From: Eretmocerus hayati
Lineage: Eukaryota > Arthropoda > Insecta > Hymenoptera > Aphelinidae
Direction of reading: 5' to 3'
Assembly: GCA_029851415.1 (NCBI GenBank)
Contig: CM056743.1
Location: 93,036,501-93,100,500, forward strand
DNA length: 64,000 nt
Below, piece after piece: positions 21,610 to 32,588 of this stretch. The notes under the pieces are model-generated. The model was not told the DNA's origin. It searched no databases and was given only the letters and a program-made list of their open reading frames with translations. The position numbers were made by a program, and so were the translations under genes. Within the stretch, counting starts at the first letter, position 1; every line of letters starts with the position of its first letter.

Positions 21610-21930
21610 GGGGGTCAGGCCTTCGGATCACGGATTCACCTGAAACTTTGGGAATAGTCTTCTTTCGGCACAGAAAGAAGATATCCAAAACCACGCTTGC
21701 CAACATTGAAGCGTTTTTGCGCTACAGGCTAAAACACTCGCATTACAGTATATCTATATATACCATTTTTGATGAATATGGGTATACTGTAATGCATGGG
21801 TTGTAGCCTGTAGCTCAGAAACGCTTGAGCGTTGGCAAACGCGGTTTTGGATATCTTCTTTCTGTGCCGAAAGAAGACTATCCCCAAAGTTTTAGGCGAA
21901 TCCGTGATCCGAAGGCCTGACCCACTCCTC
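21610..21930. mobile_element. Palindromic MITE inside the provirus 3' region
   Basis: The arms 21612-21765 and 21775-21928 are inverted copies. The outer end is GTCAGGCCTTCGGATCACGG on the left, with its complement on the right. GATATCCAAAACC, AAGCGTTT and TACAGTATA are shared inside. It has no coding capacity. C-rich tracts flank both sides. I see no clean target duplication. Confidence 0.75.
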
Positions 21931-21974
21931 GTTAGTACACATCCCCGGACTTGCCGTCACACGATTCCGATGAG

Positions 21975-22180
21975 CAGTAGTCAAGAAAAAAAGTACCCCA
22001 AACCCCCCCCCCCCCCAAAGTCCCCCCCCTCCAGAAATCCGCCAACGAAGCCCATACACACCAAAAATCATCAGAAAAGTCCATAATACCATTCCTTACA
22101 GAACAAAATCCCAAACAACTCAAAACACCCCATACCACCCCACTCCCCCATCAACCACACCCCAACCACCCACTGAGCGC
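21975..22180. repeat. C-rich low-complexity tract (G-quadruplex potential on minus strand)
   Basis: Runs such as CCCCAAACCCCCCCC and CCCCCCCCTCC, with repeated CCACCCC/CCCCACC words, dominate. A similar tract lies at 21543-21598 on the other side of the MITE. Confidence 0.7.
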
Positions 22181-22283
22181 ACGATACTTACATGAGGTAA
22201 AGATCATAGGGTGGAAACTGCGTCAGCCACCTCGTACATAGATAACAACAGAAGCATGTATAGAAGTATAAGAAATGGATATG

Positions 22284-22479
22284 TACAAAAGAGGCCTGAC
22301 ACGGAGTAGCCTTTCCGTGTCTGGCCACTTTAGCATACGTATTTCGACCAATACAAAAGAGGCCTGACACGGAGTAGTCTTTCCGTGTCTGGCCACTTTA
22401 ACATGCGCATTCCGAGCAATACAAAAGAGGCCTGACACGGAGTAGCCTTTCCGTGTCTGGCCACTTGAGCATGTAACGT
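22284..22479 (+). repeat. Tandem array, three 68-bp units, each with a hairpin
   Basis: Units start TACAAAAGAGGCC at 22284, 22352 and 22420, exactly 68 bases apart. Each carries GACACGGA...TCCGTGTC, an 8-bp stem, with flanking GGCC on both sides. Differences between units are few. Confidence 0.9.
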
Positions 22480-23880
22480 GGAGGGCATCAGCAGGGGGAA
22501 ATTTCCTGAAAATCTAAACCCACCCAACGCTACCTCATTTATTTGGGCCGGATCAGGTCAGGGCCAGGCACCCCGCGCCACGAGGGGCGGGACAGTGGGG
22601 CAATTTGGGAGCACCAGAAAAACGCGAATGTATTCTGCGGACACTGGTAGAATTCGATCGACACAAATAATCACTCTCAACATTCAGAAAAATATAAACG
22701 GATTTATTGCTATTAGAAATCGCATTTCCCGACTCGCAGGTCGATAAACCTATTTACAACGCCATCTGTGGCGAAAACTGTGTCACTTTACAGCGGAAAC
22801 ACCCACGTACATTGACTCGAAATAATTCACTGCACTGTTTCGGCGGAATCACCCATATACATTGTGGGCGGAGCTAACGCGAGGGGTGGGAGCTATTTCC
22901 CCAGCCGGCGGGCCCGTCCCTCTCCAACTCTCCGCGCCTTCGTCTCCGGAAGTCAGAGTGATGACACAAAATGGCCGCTATAACGACCCGCGTGGCTCAG
23001 CATGGCCAAAACGTGCATGCGAAATTGGCACGGGGAGTTGGAGGAACACGGTTGCGATGCGATGGGTCGGCGGACAAGAGAGACACACCGCGTCGCGAGC
23101 TGGGAAATAGACCACCCGGTAGCCCTGGACACGACTCTCCGCCCGGGGGGGTCACGATGTGGGCGGATGCACCCGGGGGAAAACGATATACCACTCACCG
23201 CGTGGGTCGACGTCGTCTGTGCGCACACTGTGCTAGCTCTACTGCTGTGCTGATGCTGCTCTGCTGCTGGGGCTACTTGGATTCACTGCTGCAGCTCTCT
23301 CTCTCTCTCTCTCTCTCGAGCCCAGTCCGGGTCACCCTCCAAAGCTGGGCACCCTGGGCGAGATGTGGTCGTGTGGGGGTGGCCACGCGTCAGCACGCGC
23401 TAACAAGTCTGGGCACTACACTGGGTTCACCCACACACACACACACCAAAAGTCTGGTACACCCGCGGCGCGATCACTAGACCCGTCCTGGGTCACCTGT
23501 CCTGGAGCACGGCGAATTTATGGGCGCGGAGTACGGGGAGGTCTCACCAGGCTGGCAGCCATTCCAAGATTGCCGGCCGGCGACGCGCAGCGCGGCTTCC
23601 TCTTGCCCGCGCGAGCGCCACGCCGTCCGACTCGGTGGGCTGGAAGGTGCTGCCACCACGCTGGTGGCGGGAGCCATCAGCCCGTTTGAAACGTCGTTGT
23701 CGTCTTCTTCTCGTCACCTCGGGCACCTCAACAAAAAAGTATAACACACGAAAATCAGACCTTGATTTACTTTGCCCGAGGTGACGACGAGAGCTTCTGT
23801 GGGGCGAGCTGGAACGTGCTGCAACGTTCCACGTTGCAAGCATACGGACTTCGCTCATATAGGTCCTGGGAAAAAAAAAA
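22480..23880. other. GC-rich block in the provirus 3' region, no gene recognised
   Basis: Base composition shifts sharply to GC-rich between about 22530 and 23850. It contains a (CT)n microsatellite at about 23292-23317, a (CA)n run near 23433, and a hairpin CTCGTCACCTCGGGCA (23708) with TGCCCGAGGTGACGA (23773). Overlapping ORFs up to 169 codons exist in several frames on both strands, as expected from GC-rich sequence, and none shows a domain. It could be a separate insertion whose borders I cannot place. Confidence 0.45.
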
Positions 23881-24744
23881 TTTTTTCCAGAAGTGATTTT
23901 GATCTTTCATGTGGTAAATCAAAAACGCAATAGTATACTCTATCAGACTCCGAGAGTGAGATCAAAATGACAATCCACGACGAATTCATATGATGTGAAG
24001 GAGAAAATGGAACGAGCTCAATGATTGAAAATTCGCAATTTCAGGGAAGATGGAAAACCATACACTACAACACACAAAATTGGAAACGAAAAGATAATTC
24101 AATTACACAATGTACACTTAAGAAAGAAACAGCTACTCATATATGGCCCAATCAAAGTCGCCTAATTTTAGGTCCGCTCGTGGACCCAAGAGAGGAGGGA
24201 CAAGCGAGTAAATCGATGGACCCGCCGAAAGACCTACGAAAATGAAGGAAATCAAGACCGAAATCAAAAGAAAATGAGGAGAGAGGAGCTGATGAACTAC
24301 AAAGAGAGTAGGAGAAAAAGAAAGAAATGCTGAGTTGGCATAATACTAAATACCTTCGTCATCGTGGTCGGGCACTAAGACTCGAATCGGTGCACTCTCA
24401 TGTCGATTCAGATCTATACCAGGGCGACGAATATTCACGAAGAAATACACGACACCACACACATCACATGACACTCACGAGTTTTCCATCTTCATCATGG
24501 AAAGGCAAGGATTTCCAGTCATTGAAAACGCCATAGAAAAACTTCGTCTGATAAGGTTGCAAAAGTATCGAAAAGTACTGTCAAACTAATTCAGGAATTA
24601 TTGAAAGATATCGTAAGAAAGTATGGAAGAAAAATATTGTAAGCATCGCGAGAAAAATTGTAGAGTTCAGTGAGAATACGGTATGAACAATAGTTGAAGT
24701 ATTGTAAAAATGTTGGGGGATTATTGGTTGAAATATTGTAAAAG

Positions 24745-25160
24745 AATTATACGAGTATTGGTAAGAATACATAGAAATATCGATGGAAAATTGTACAGAA
24801 ATATTGGACAGTATTGCTCAAAAATACTGTCAAATATTGTTTAAAAGATATTGTGAAATATTGTTAAGAAATATTGTCAAAGAATTATACAAGTATTGAT
24901 AAGAATACATAGAAATATCGATGGAAAATTGTTTAAAAATATTGGAAAATATTGCTCAAAAATATTGTCAAATATTGTAAAAAAAATATTGTAAAATATT
25001 GTTAAGAAATATTACCAAAGAATTATACAAGTATTGGTAAGAATACATAGAAATATCGATGGAAAATTGTTCAAAAATATTGGAAAATATTGCTTAAAAA
25101 TATTGTCAAATATTGTTAAAAAAAAAAAAAAAAATATTGTGAAATATTGTTCAAAATATT
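24745..25160 (+). repeat. AT-rich tandem array, three 138-bp units
   Basis: Units begin AATTATAC(A/G)AGTATTG at 24745, 24883 and 25021, exactly 138 bases apart. They share AAGAATACATAGAAATATCG and many AAATATTG words. Less regular AAATATTGT repeats flank the array (24590-25260). Confidence 0.88.
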
Positions 25161-25639
25161 GGAAAGTATTGTTCAAAAAATAGTGTAGATTATCGTTAGA
25201 GTATCGCAGAATATTGGTTCAGGATTATTGTTCAGAAAATACCATGAAATGTCGAGAAAATGTTGTTAAAATATAGCAAAATATCGTTAAAACATAGCAC
25301 TAGATTGTTTACAAATGTCAGAGGATCCACGAAGATACAGTCGGAAAATTATGAAAATGATGTAAAATTTCATAGGTCAAAATTACTTTGTTTCAGGATT
25401 TTACAGGTTTTGAAGGAAATATCGGCCAAGGGTAAAATATCAATCAATCAAAAAAAAGGGGGTCAAGAAAAAGACTGAAATCAATTGAAGTTCTCGAAAT
25501 GAGAAACAGTTATGCAATAAAAAAAGGACCAAAATCAATGATGAACCCGAGAAAAACTGTTCCAAGATGGAATGACACGCGGAGACTATGTAAAAAAAAT
25601 ATATATATATGTAAACTCCATTCACACAAAACAGGTAGG

Positions 25640-25660
25640 GCTTGTCGAGGACGACAAGGT
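25640..25660 (+). repeat. Hairpin close to the 3' LTR
   Basis: CTTGTCG and CGACAAG form a perfect 7-bp stem with a 4-base loop, ending about 15 bases before the 3' LTR. A typical polypurine tract is not seen directly at the LTR border; the nearest purine-rich run is AAAAAAAGGGGG near 25450. Confidence 0.6.
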
Positions 25661-25674
25661 CCCGGCCTCACACG

Positions 25675-25987
25675 TGTGACGACATAGGTGATTGCTCTCA
25701 TTAAGCAATCACCCTGTCGTCGGTTCTGCAAAACCGATCGCCGATGCACACCTGAAGGAATGCATTGCGCGATCACGTTTTGCCGAACTTTGCACTTTGT
25801 GTCTGTACACGACGCGCATCGAGCCGAGGATATATAATCCTCGACTCGCGCGCGCCGCGTCAGACCGCTCATCCACTCTTTACATCAATTACACAGCATA
25901 TCTGTAGTTCACCTCATTTTAATATATATATCTATATATATATATATATATCTGAGTCTTTCTTAGTCGCCGACACCCCACGTAACA
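25675..25987 (+). repeat. 3' LTR of the provirus
   Basis: Copy of 10524-10840 with two substitutions that I can see (GCATC/GCATT and ATATATATT/ATATATAAT) and a TA run shorter by four bases. It ends CACGTAACA and is followed directly by GATT. Confidence 0.93.
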
Positions 25988-26284
25988 GATTCATAAGGCG
26001 AATAATCGTAGATTTCGCAATATCCTTCCAACAAATTAAATTAATTGAGCGAAATTTCCAGATTCTTACTGGAGATTCAGGAACCTCACTATGCGCAACA
26101 TTACACCAACTCAATAGTTCTCTATCACAGTTACTAGGTTACATCAAGGAAATTATTTTTTCCGAATCCACTGTATTATGAAATCTCAACGTTACGTTGA
26201 ACTACAGAAGCATTCCAGGGGCTCATACCATATCAGAGAGACTTCCAAGCCGGACGAGCGTTAGCAAGGTAGGCAATAATGCTA

Positions 26285-26542
26285 CACGGTGTGCCTGAAT
26301 TGATTTTAAATGAAATTTTCAGCTTCGGTCCTGGAAGTTTTGGGTTTCGTTTCTGCGTAATTTAGACATCAAATTCCTTGAAAAAGGAAAATCTTTCGCC
26401 GGGCCGATTCTGAGGAATGTCAATTGGAACATTTTTGGAACTTTTTTGGAACTTTTGCTTTTTAAATCTCTGAAAAATCAGTCTTGGCTGTGGATTCAGT
26501 GATCCAAACATGAATCGTCATACCTAGAGCATATTTTCTCAT
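26285..26542 (+). repeat. Left TIR of the Chapaev-like element
   Basis: It begins CACGGTGTGCCTGAATTGAT and ends CATATTTTCTCAT. It is complementary to 30025-30282 along its full length. Confidence 0.88.
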
Positions 26543-27163
26543 GAAAGCAAGTCTCTAGCCCCACTTGGACCCTCAAAAGAGTAGCCAAAAATGCTATTGC
26601 AGTCCTCGACGAGGCCCTCGATCATAAATCTCACGTGAAATCATTTAAATTCTCTCAAAATTTGCAATCAAAATACTGATGATATGTGTCTAATTCTGTA
26701 TTTGTGCTACCTCGTCAAATACCATTTCTTGGCGTGAGGATGAGTGAGATTAGTATACAGTTGTGCGGGTGAATATTATGATCGAGAATATCAGTTTCTA
26801 GAGGAGGGATTTCGTCATGATTAGTGTTCAATGTAATGTATAGTCGCTTTGCACAGATGATGTCGGTAAGTCGACACACTGTTGTGCGATCATTCACTAT
26901 ACTATATACATTTGGTATTATTGGCAAACCGTTCGCATACTCGAATACTTGCAAGTACCGGCCGTACAAATTCAAAACAAACATCACTTCAAGTCAAGCC
27001 TATCTTGCCTCTGTCAAACTAGTATAGTGCTTCGAAAGTTTGCAAGCAGTTGATGTCCGCATTTGAGCTCTATTTGTTCATAATCGCGAATCATATTTGT
27101 TATAATCATCCAGCTCATTCGATGTCACGGTTCACCGACTCTATCATCGTTTTTTGAAGAATA

Positions 27164-29701
27164 ATGTCGCCAAAGGATCACGCATATAGTCATGATGAAA
27201 ATAGGCTCAAAGTTTGTCTCTTGTGCTTTCGAAAGAAGAAAAACATGTATGCCATTCAGAAGCAACTAAAATTGCATCTTGAGTCTGTGTTTGATCGTTA
27301 CGTGGATATCAAAACTCTACCAGGTGCTTTATGTGGTGGATGTAAAGTGAAAGTGTACCTTTGGAAATCTGGCAAAGGGAATCGAATCCAATTTCCTGAC
27401 ACTGCTGAGTTTCTAGATAGTTCTTCGCCTACGGAACGAGAAGAAAATGTTCAATGCTACTGCAAAATCTGTGATATAGCGAGGACAACTCCATTCAATT
27501 CATCATCGCATGCTAAGGCCAGATTATCAGGTAATTTCTGGACTCCTGTACTAATTCTAAAAATTGTACGAGGGCTATGCCATGGATATTTTTGTTTGTA
27601 TGCTTGCGATTGATAAACCATGACCTCGTCGTAGTCTGCATCATCGTATCTTTGTTTCTGAATAAAGCAACAATAATGTCAGCCTTTCCTGGCAATTATG
27701 CTTACAAGTTTTATATCGCGGCATTCACTGTTTGTGATGGCATAGTAACAACGAGTAGAGTGGGGATCAGAAAGCTGTATTAGTGAGGAATGTGTGTATA
27801 GCGGTTTCCCACAGTGCTTTGCTCTGATAACGTGCCAGCTGCTCGACATTCTACAAGCTCTTCTTTCTGAATATTTCTACGCGAATGCGGGCCTATCCCG
27901 TAGAAATGTGAAGCGTTTCCCACACGAGTTCAGTGATCGTGAGATATGGTGGAGCGTTAAGTTCGGGGTTTTCGGATGGAATTCTAAAGTTAAGGTCTAC
28001 ACGTTCGGCACAAATTTTTTGAATCCCTACCAATATTTGATATGTTTTCTTTACAGATGATTCAAGTTCACAGACACTTGGAAATCGCTGCTTTGATTGT
28101 TTCTCTCCACTTTCTCGAGGAATATCCCATATCTGTACTATAGAGTCTCTCATCAAGAATGTATCATCTTACTTGGAGAGTATTTCACAAAGAGCAAAGG
28201 AACAAGTTGCATCCAATCTTATAAAACATAAAATGCAGTCTAAATCTCAACTGATCCTACCACAATGCCGTGGGAAACCGTTGAATTTCATCAAGGAATC
28301 GAAGGGAAAATCACACCCTGGTAAAATGAGCAATCGCTCGTTATCTGTGGATGATCTGGCAAATATGCAAACACGTTTGAATCTGACTACTCGCCAGACT
28401 CATGGAATGGCATCTTTCCTGAGGACCGCTACTCAGAATAGAAAATTGATCGAACCCGGTTTGAAGACTAAGCTCATAGAAAAATCGCACAAACTAGACG
28501 ACTTCTTTGGCCATGGTCAGTTCGAATTCATTGATATCAATGGGAAAGCTATCTCGACTGTGTCCAGAGTGGTAGTTCACTGCACCGATACGAAAGAATT
28601 CGTAAACTTTGTAGAAGCTCATAGAGGTTCCAAAAATTGTCACATAAAAAAGGGATTAGATGGCGGAGGTGGATCCTTCAAGATTTGCCTCTCAATTCAG
28701 TCAAATTCATGCTCAACAGATGTGACCGAATCGAAACGGCTGAAATTTAGTGATGGTGTGGTAGCAAAGTCTTTCAAGGACTCCGCTGTCAAAAAGATAC
28801 TGTTGTTGGCAATAGCACCCAATGTTCAAGAAAACTATCACATGTTTCATTACTGTTAGATGCATTAGACCTTGACGAACTCGGAGGGACGGTTGCCACC
28901 GATTTGAAATTGGCCAGTATCATCAGTGGGATAATGCCACAAAGCTGTACTTATCCATGTATTTGGTGTTATGCGAAGAAAGGCGAGCTCCACAAATGTT
29001 GTGAACTAAGGACTGTCCAGGGGAATTTGAGTCACTACATGAAATGGGTTGCAGCTGGATCTGTCAAGAGTGATGCAAAAAATTATATGAATTGCGTCAA
29101 CAAACCGCTGTTTCCAAGTCAGCCTAACAGAACATTCCTGGAACTCATACCACCACCTCAATTGCATATCATGCTGGGCGTTGTGAATACTATATTCACT
29201 CATATGCACCGTGAGTTTGAATACGAATCTACAGTGTGGATCAAAAAGTGCAATGTTGAGCGAGAGGTGACACATGGCAGCCCAGCATTCAAGGGAAATT
29301 CCTGTAAGATTCTTTTGGATAATGTTGACTTGTTGCGATCTCAATCAAACCTTGGATTGGTGAAATACGTTCGAGCATTCTCGGATTTCAAGAATGTTGT
29401 GAGTTCATGTTTTGGACAGAATCTCAATCCGATCTACAAAGAATACATTGCGAAGTTTCGCCAAAGTTACATGGATTTGAAGCTTAGCGTCACCCCAAAA
29501 ATTCATGCAGTTTTCTTCCACATTGAGCAATTCTGTGACATGAAGGAGAGGGGACTAGGATTCTACAGTGAGCAAGCAGTTGAATCAGTACACCATGATT
29601 TCAATATTTTCTGGGAGAATCATAAAGTTGCGAAGTCAAACGAAAACTACGAAAAGAAACTTCTTCGAGCGGTGTGCGCTTACAATAGCCTTCATGTATG
29701 A
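27164..29701 (+). pseudogene. Transposase of the Chapaev-like element (two exons, one frameshift)
   Basis: Exon 1 starts at ATG 27164 (MSPKDHAYSHDENRLKVCLL). It has Cys pairs (CLLC, CGGC, CYCKIC), suggesting an N-terminal zinc domain. A donor TCAG|GTAATT at 27531 and an acceptor TTTACAG at about 28058 join in frame. Exon 2 has DLANMQTRLNLTTRQTHGMA, GLDGGGGSFKICLSI, KKILLLAIAPNVQENY and then, after a one-base frame change near 28838, ATDLKLASIISGIMPQS, CIWCYAKKGELH, IPPPQLHIMLGVVN and KLSVTPKIHAVFFHI, ending HDFNIFWENHKV. I recall this gene type as multicopy in arthropods and Hydra. Without alignment I cannot assign the catalytic residues. The frameshift suggests a dead copy. Confidence 0.75.
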
Positions 29702-29787
29702 GATTCGATGACCCGCATACTTAAGACTTACCGATATAATTTCTCTGAAAGATTTGACGATCACGTTGAGAACGAATGTATGATTTG

Positions 29788-29793
29788 AATAAA
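29788..29793 (+). terminator. Poly(A) signal AATAAA of the transposase gene
   Basis: AATAAA lies 87 bases after the stop codon and before the right TIR. Confidence 0.55.
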
Positions 29794-30024
29794 CAAGCCA
29801 TTCTTGAATTCTTAAGAGTTATTTTTCGATTTCAATGGGTCCCCCGGGCCACCATGTATATCCTCAAAATAACGATGTTTATCAATTTACCATATTCCTA
29901 ATATAATCTTTGATGAAACCCATCTCACGATACAAATCATGGTGGTTCTTTACGTGGAATTCACTGGGATGAGGATTTTAGTCACTGCTTGGAGATTTCC
30001 AGGAAAACTAAAAAGCTTATTCTG

Positions 30025-30282
30025 ATGAGAAAATATGATCCAGGAATGACTATTGATGTTTGGATCACTAAATCCACAGCCAAGACTGATTTTTCAGAGA
30101 TTTAAAAAGCAAAAGTTCCAAAAAAGTTCCAAAAATATTCCAATTGACATTCCTCAGAATCGGCCCGGCGAAAGATTTTCCTTTTTCAAGGAATGTAATG
30201 TCTAAATTACGTAGAAACGAAACCCAAAACTTCCAGGACCGAAGCTGAAAATTTCATTTAAAATCAGTTCAGGCACACCGTG
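30025..30282 (-). repeat. Right TIR of the Chapaev-like element
   Basis: Complement of 26285-26542. It ends AGGCACACCGTG and is followed by GCTA. Confidence 0.88.
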
Positions 30283-30287
30283 GCTAG

Positions 30288-31343
30288 TCAAAATTATGTT
30301 TTCAACTTTGTTTAGCAAAATTTTCGTAACTTTTTCACACTCAAATCGTTATAACCCCAAAATAACGTTAGATAGAGGGGTGCAGCTTAGCGCATCTGAA
30401 AGGTGAGCAAAAAATTTATCAAAAACCACTCTGGAGTTCTGATTCTCAGAGAACCTCGATTATATATGGACGATCCCGTGAAAATCATTCTTGGAAGTTT
30501 TACAAGTACATTTTTCCATGTGAACAGTTGTGTTTTCCACGAAAAAAACATTTTTACTCTGCATCTTTGGGTTTTAAACTGTTTTCCGTGCGCTTTTTGG
30601 ATTTCAATGACAGAAAACCTTAATTTCCTGCGCATGCGCGAGATTTTGGAATTCCAAAACCAATTTTCTTGAGGAGCTGAGGAAAATTCCTTGGAAATGA
30701 CTTCCTACTGAGTTCAATCTCATCAACTAGAAGCGGAGTTGCAGCACCCGAATGATGAAGAACGATTTAAGCGAAAACATCATGGGTTCCATGCAATGGC
30801 TGAAGCGAATATGAGGCCTCGCACCAAGCTGTTTTTTGTAGTGATTGTCCAAAGTCACTGTAACTTTGGTTTGGATCGACGGATTCAAGCTCACCAAAAG
30901 GTCATTTTGGAGGAAATTTCCTCAGCTTGTCAGAATAATTGGTTTCAAGATCTTAAAATCTCGCGCATGCGCAGAAAAATGAGATTTTCTGTCATTGAAA
31001 TCAAAAAACTACCCAGAAAACAACTTAGAGCCCAAAAATGCAGAGTGAAAATTTTTCATTCTTGGAGAACACAATTTTTTACATTAAAAAAATGTACTTT
31101 CAAATCTTCCAGAAGAATAGCTTTTTGAGAAAAAAATAAAAGATGGTTTTCACGGAATCATCCATATATAATCGAGGTTATATGGGAACCAGAACTCCAA
31201 GTGGTTTTTGATGGGTTTTTTGCTCACCTTTCAGATGCGCTAAATCGCGTCCCTCTATCAAACGTTATTTCGGGGCTATAACGATATGAGTGTAAAAAAG
31301 TTACGAAAATTTTGCTAAAAAAAGTTGGAAACATAATTTTGAT
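30288..31343. mobile_element. Foldback/MITE, about 400-bp arms, next to the Chapaev-like element
   Basis: The left end TCAAAATTATGTTTTCAACT is mirrored at 31343. Internal words also mirror: GTTATAACCCCAAAATAACG / CGTTATTTCGGGGCTATAAC, GCGCATCTGAAAGGTGAGCA, TCGATTATATATGGA and GCGCATGCGC. Arms are roughly 30288-30700 and 30900-31343. ORFs in it are shadows of the palindrome. No transposase is seen. Confidence 0.75.
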
Positions 31344-32588
31344 TTGTGTACCAAGATCCAAAAAAAATTTCAATTCTTTTTAGTGTGACGAAAGTTCATT
31401 TTCCAACCTAGGGGATCGAAAAAGTTCACTCAGAAAGAGATCTGAGACCCAACTGTCGACCATATATCGTTTTCTCGTGGAATTACTCATGAGGTATTCT
31501 TCTTTAGTGATTGCAACACTGCAGGATGAGCAAATTTTTCGCCGAGATGCTTTGATTGCAACTTCCTAACATCCAGTCAATGGCATACTTTACCCATCTT
31601 CGTAATAACATTTGAGAGATCTTAAAATCGTCAATAGTTTTATCACAAGGTATATGAGTGATTCCGCCGAAAGTGATTTTTTGGGACCAAAATCGTCGTA
31701 GGGAGTGATTTGGGCCAAAAAATTATTTCAGCCCCAGACGAGTTTCAATGGGTCGTTGCAGTCAGTTCCCACTTGTTTTGGCACAAAAAGGAAGTACCAA
31801 GAGCTACGTAGCTCAAAATTGAAGCCGAACAAAGATATGTCGAGTTTAAGGGGTCGTAAAGGGGACGGAATTGACGGGGACGGAATTGACATTTCGCCTT
31901 AGAAATATTCTCACGGCTCACCAACAAATCGGAGAGTCTTTTCCGCATAGATTTAATCTAATGCAACCAAATACTTCAAGAAAATGTGTTCCACGAAGCG
32001 ATATGGCGCGTTGGGGAGGAGCACAACATGGAGACGGAATTGACCGAAAATTTTGTACGCCATTTGGAAAAATATCACGTTCATATGGTGCAGTCGGCCG
32101 CGGATTCGAGTTCTCGGTTTATGTCGCGCAAGAATTAGGTGTATTTGGGTATCTGGAAACCAACCTCATTGGTTGGAAAGGCTCAATAGACTACCGGGAA
32201 CTTTGCTGACCTAATTAGTGTTCTGCGAGCAGTTTCGGTGCAAATCCGTCTTCAAAATGTCGGATGTCCGTGCGCGAACTAAGCAAGTAATTTTGACTCA
32301 CAAAGTGGTGGAATATGTTGTTTGGAGTATTACAAATTGAAATGCATAGCTACACATGAGGGTTTTCGACTCTGAATATGCGTTGCAGTGAATGCAAGAG
32401 TCAAAGGTAGGTTCTCTACAGGGGACGGAATTGACATTTCGGCCCTTTATGAGGCACTACAAATTACGGGGACGTTAGAATCGACTCCAAAACTATCAAC
32501 ATAGTTGCGCACCAATAAAATACACTACAGAGATATGTTATAATGCATATTCAAACCCTCAGAAACTTGGGGGAACTTGGAACACGGA
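31344..32588. other. Non-coding; antisense Tnp2-like scrap and GGACGGAATTGAC motifs
   Basis: About 31425-31500, read on the minus strand, gives VIPRENDIWS and VGSQIS, a diverged copy of the end of the central Tnp2-like fragment at 7940-8030. GGGACGGAATTGAC recurs at about 31860, 31875 and 32420, with GAGACGGAATTGAC at about 32031, all in the same orientation. The 112-codon ORF at 31871-32209 runs through these motifs and shows no domain. Confidence 0.45.

Larger units (their letters stand above)
10520..25991 (+). mobile_element. Errantivirus-like Ty3/Gypsy provirus with 4-bp target duplication
   Basis: Near-identical LTRs at 10524-10840 and 25675-25987 begin TGTGAC and end TAACA. Both are flanked by GATT (10520-10523 and 25988-25991), which defines a complete 15,464-bp insertion. 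Internal order is leader, gag, pol (protease, RT, RNase H, OTU-like, macro-like, integrase), env, then 4.8 kb of non-coding 3' sequence. Each of gag, pol and env has one in-frame stop. The LTRs differ by two substitutions and a TA-run length, so the insertion is recent relative to the surrounding relics. Confidence 0.93.
26281..30286 (+). mobile_element. Chapaev/CMC-like DNA transposon with 4-bp GCTA duplications
   Basis: Terminal inverted repeats of 258 bp (26285-26542 and 30025-30282) begin CACGGTGTGCC and end with the complement. Both ends are flanked by GCTA (26281-26284 and 30283-30286). CAC termini with 4-bp duplications are the hallmark I know for Chapaev within the CMC (CACTA/Mirage/Chapaev) group. 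A two-exon transposase gene with a poly(A) signal sits inside. TIR copies differ by a modest number of substitutions, so the insertion is not very recent. Confidence 0.8.

Noticed and set aside
22971..23480. 169-codon ORF in the GC-rich block of the provirus
   Set aside because: Several overlapping frames on both strands are open through GC-rich DNA; no domain and no start context stand out.
31871..32209. 112-codon ORF with GDGID repeats
   Set aside because: Its repeats are translations of the GGGGACGGAATTGAC motif.
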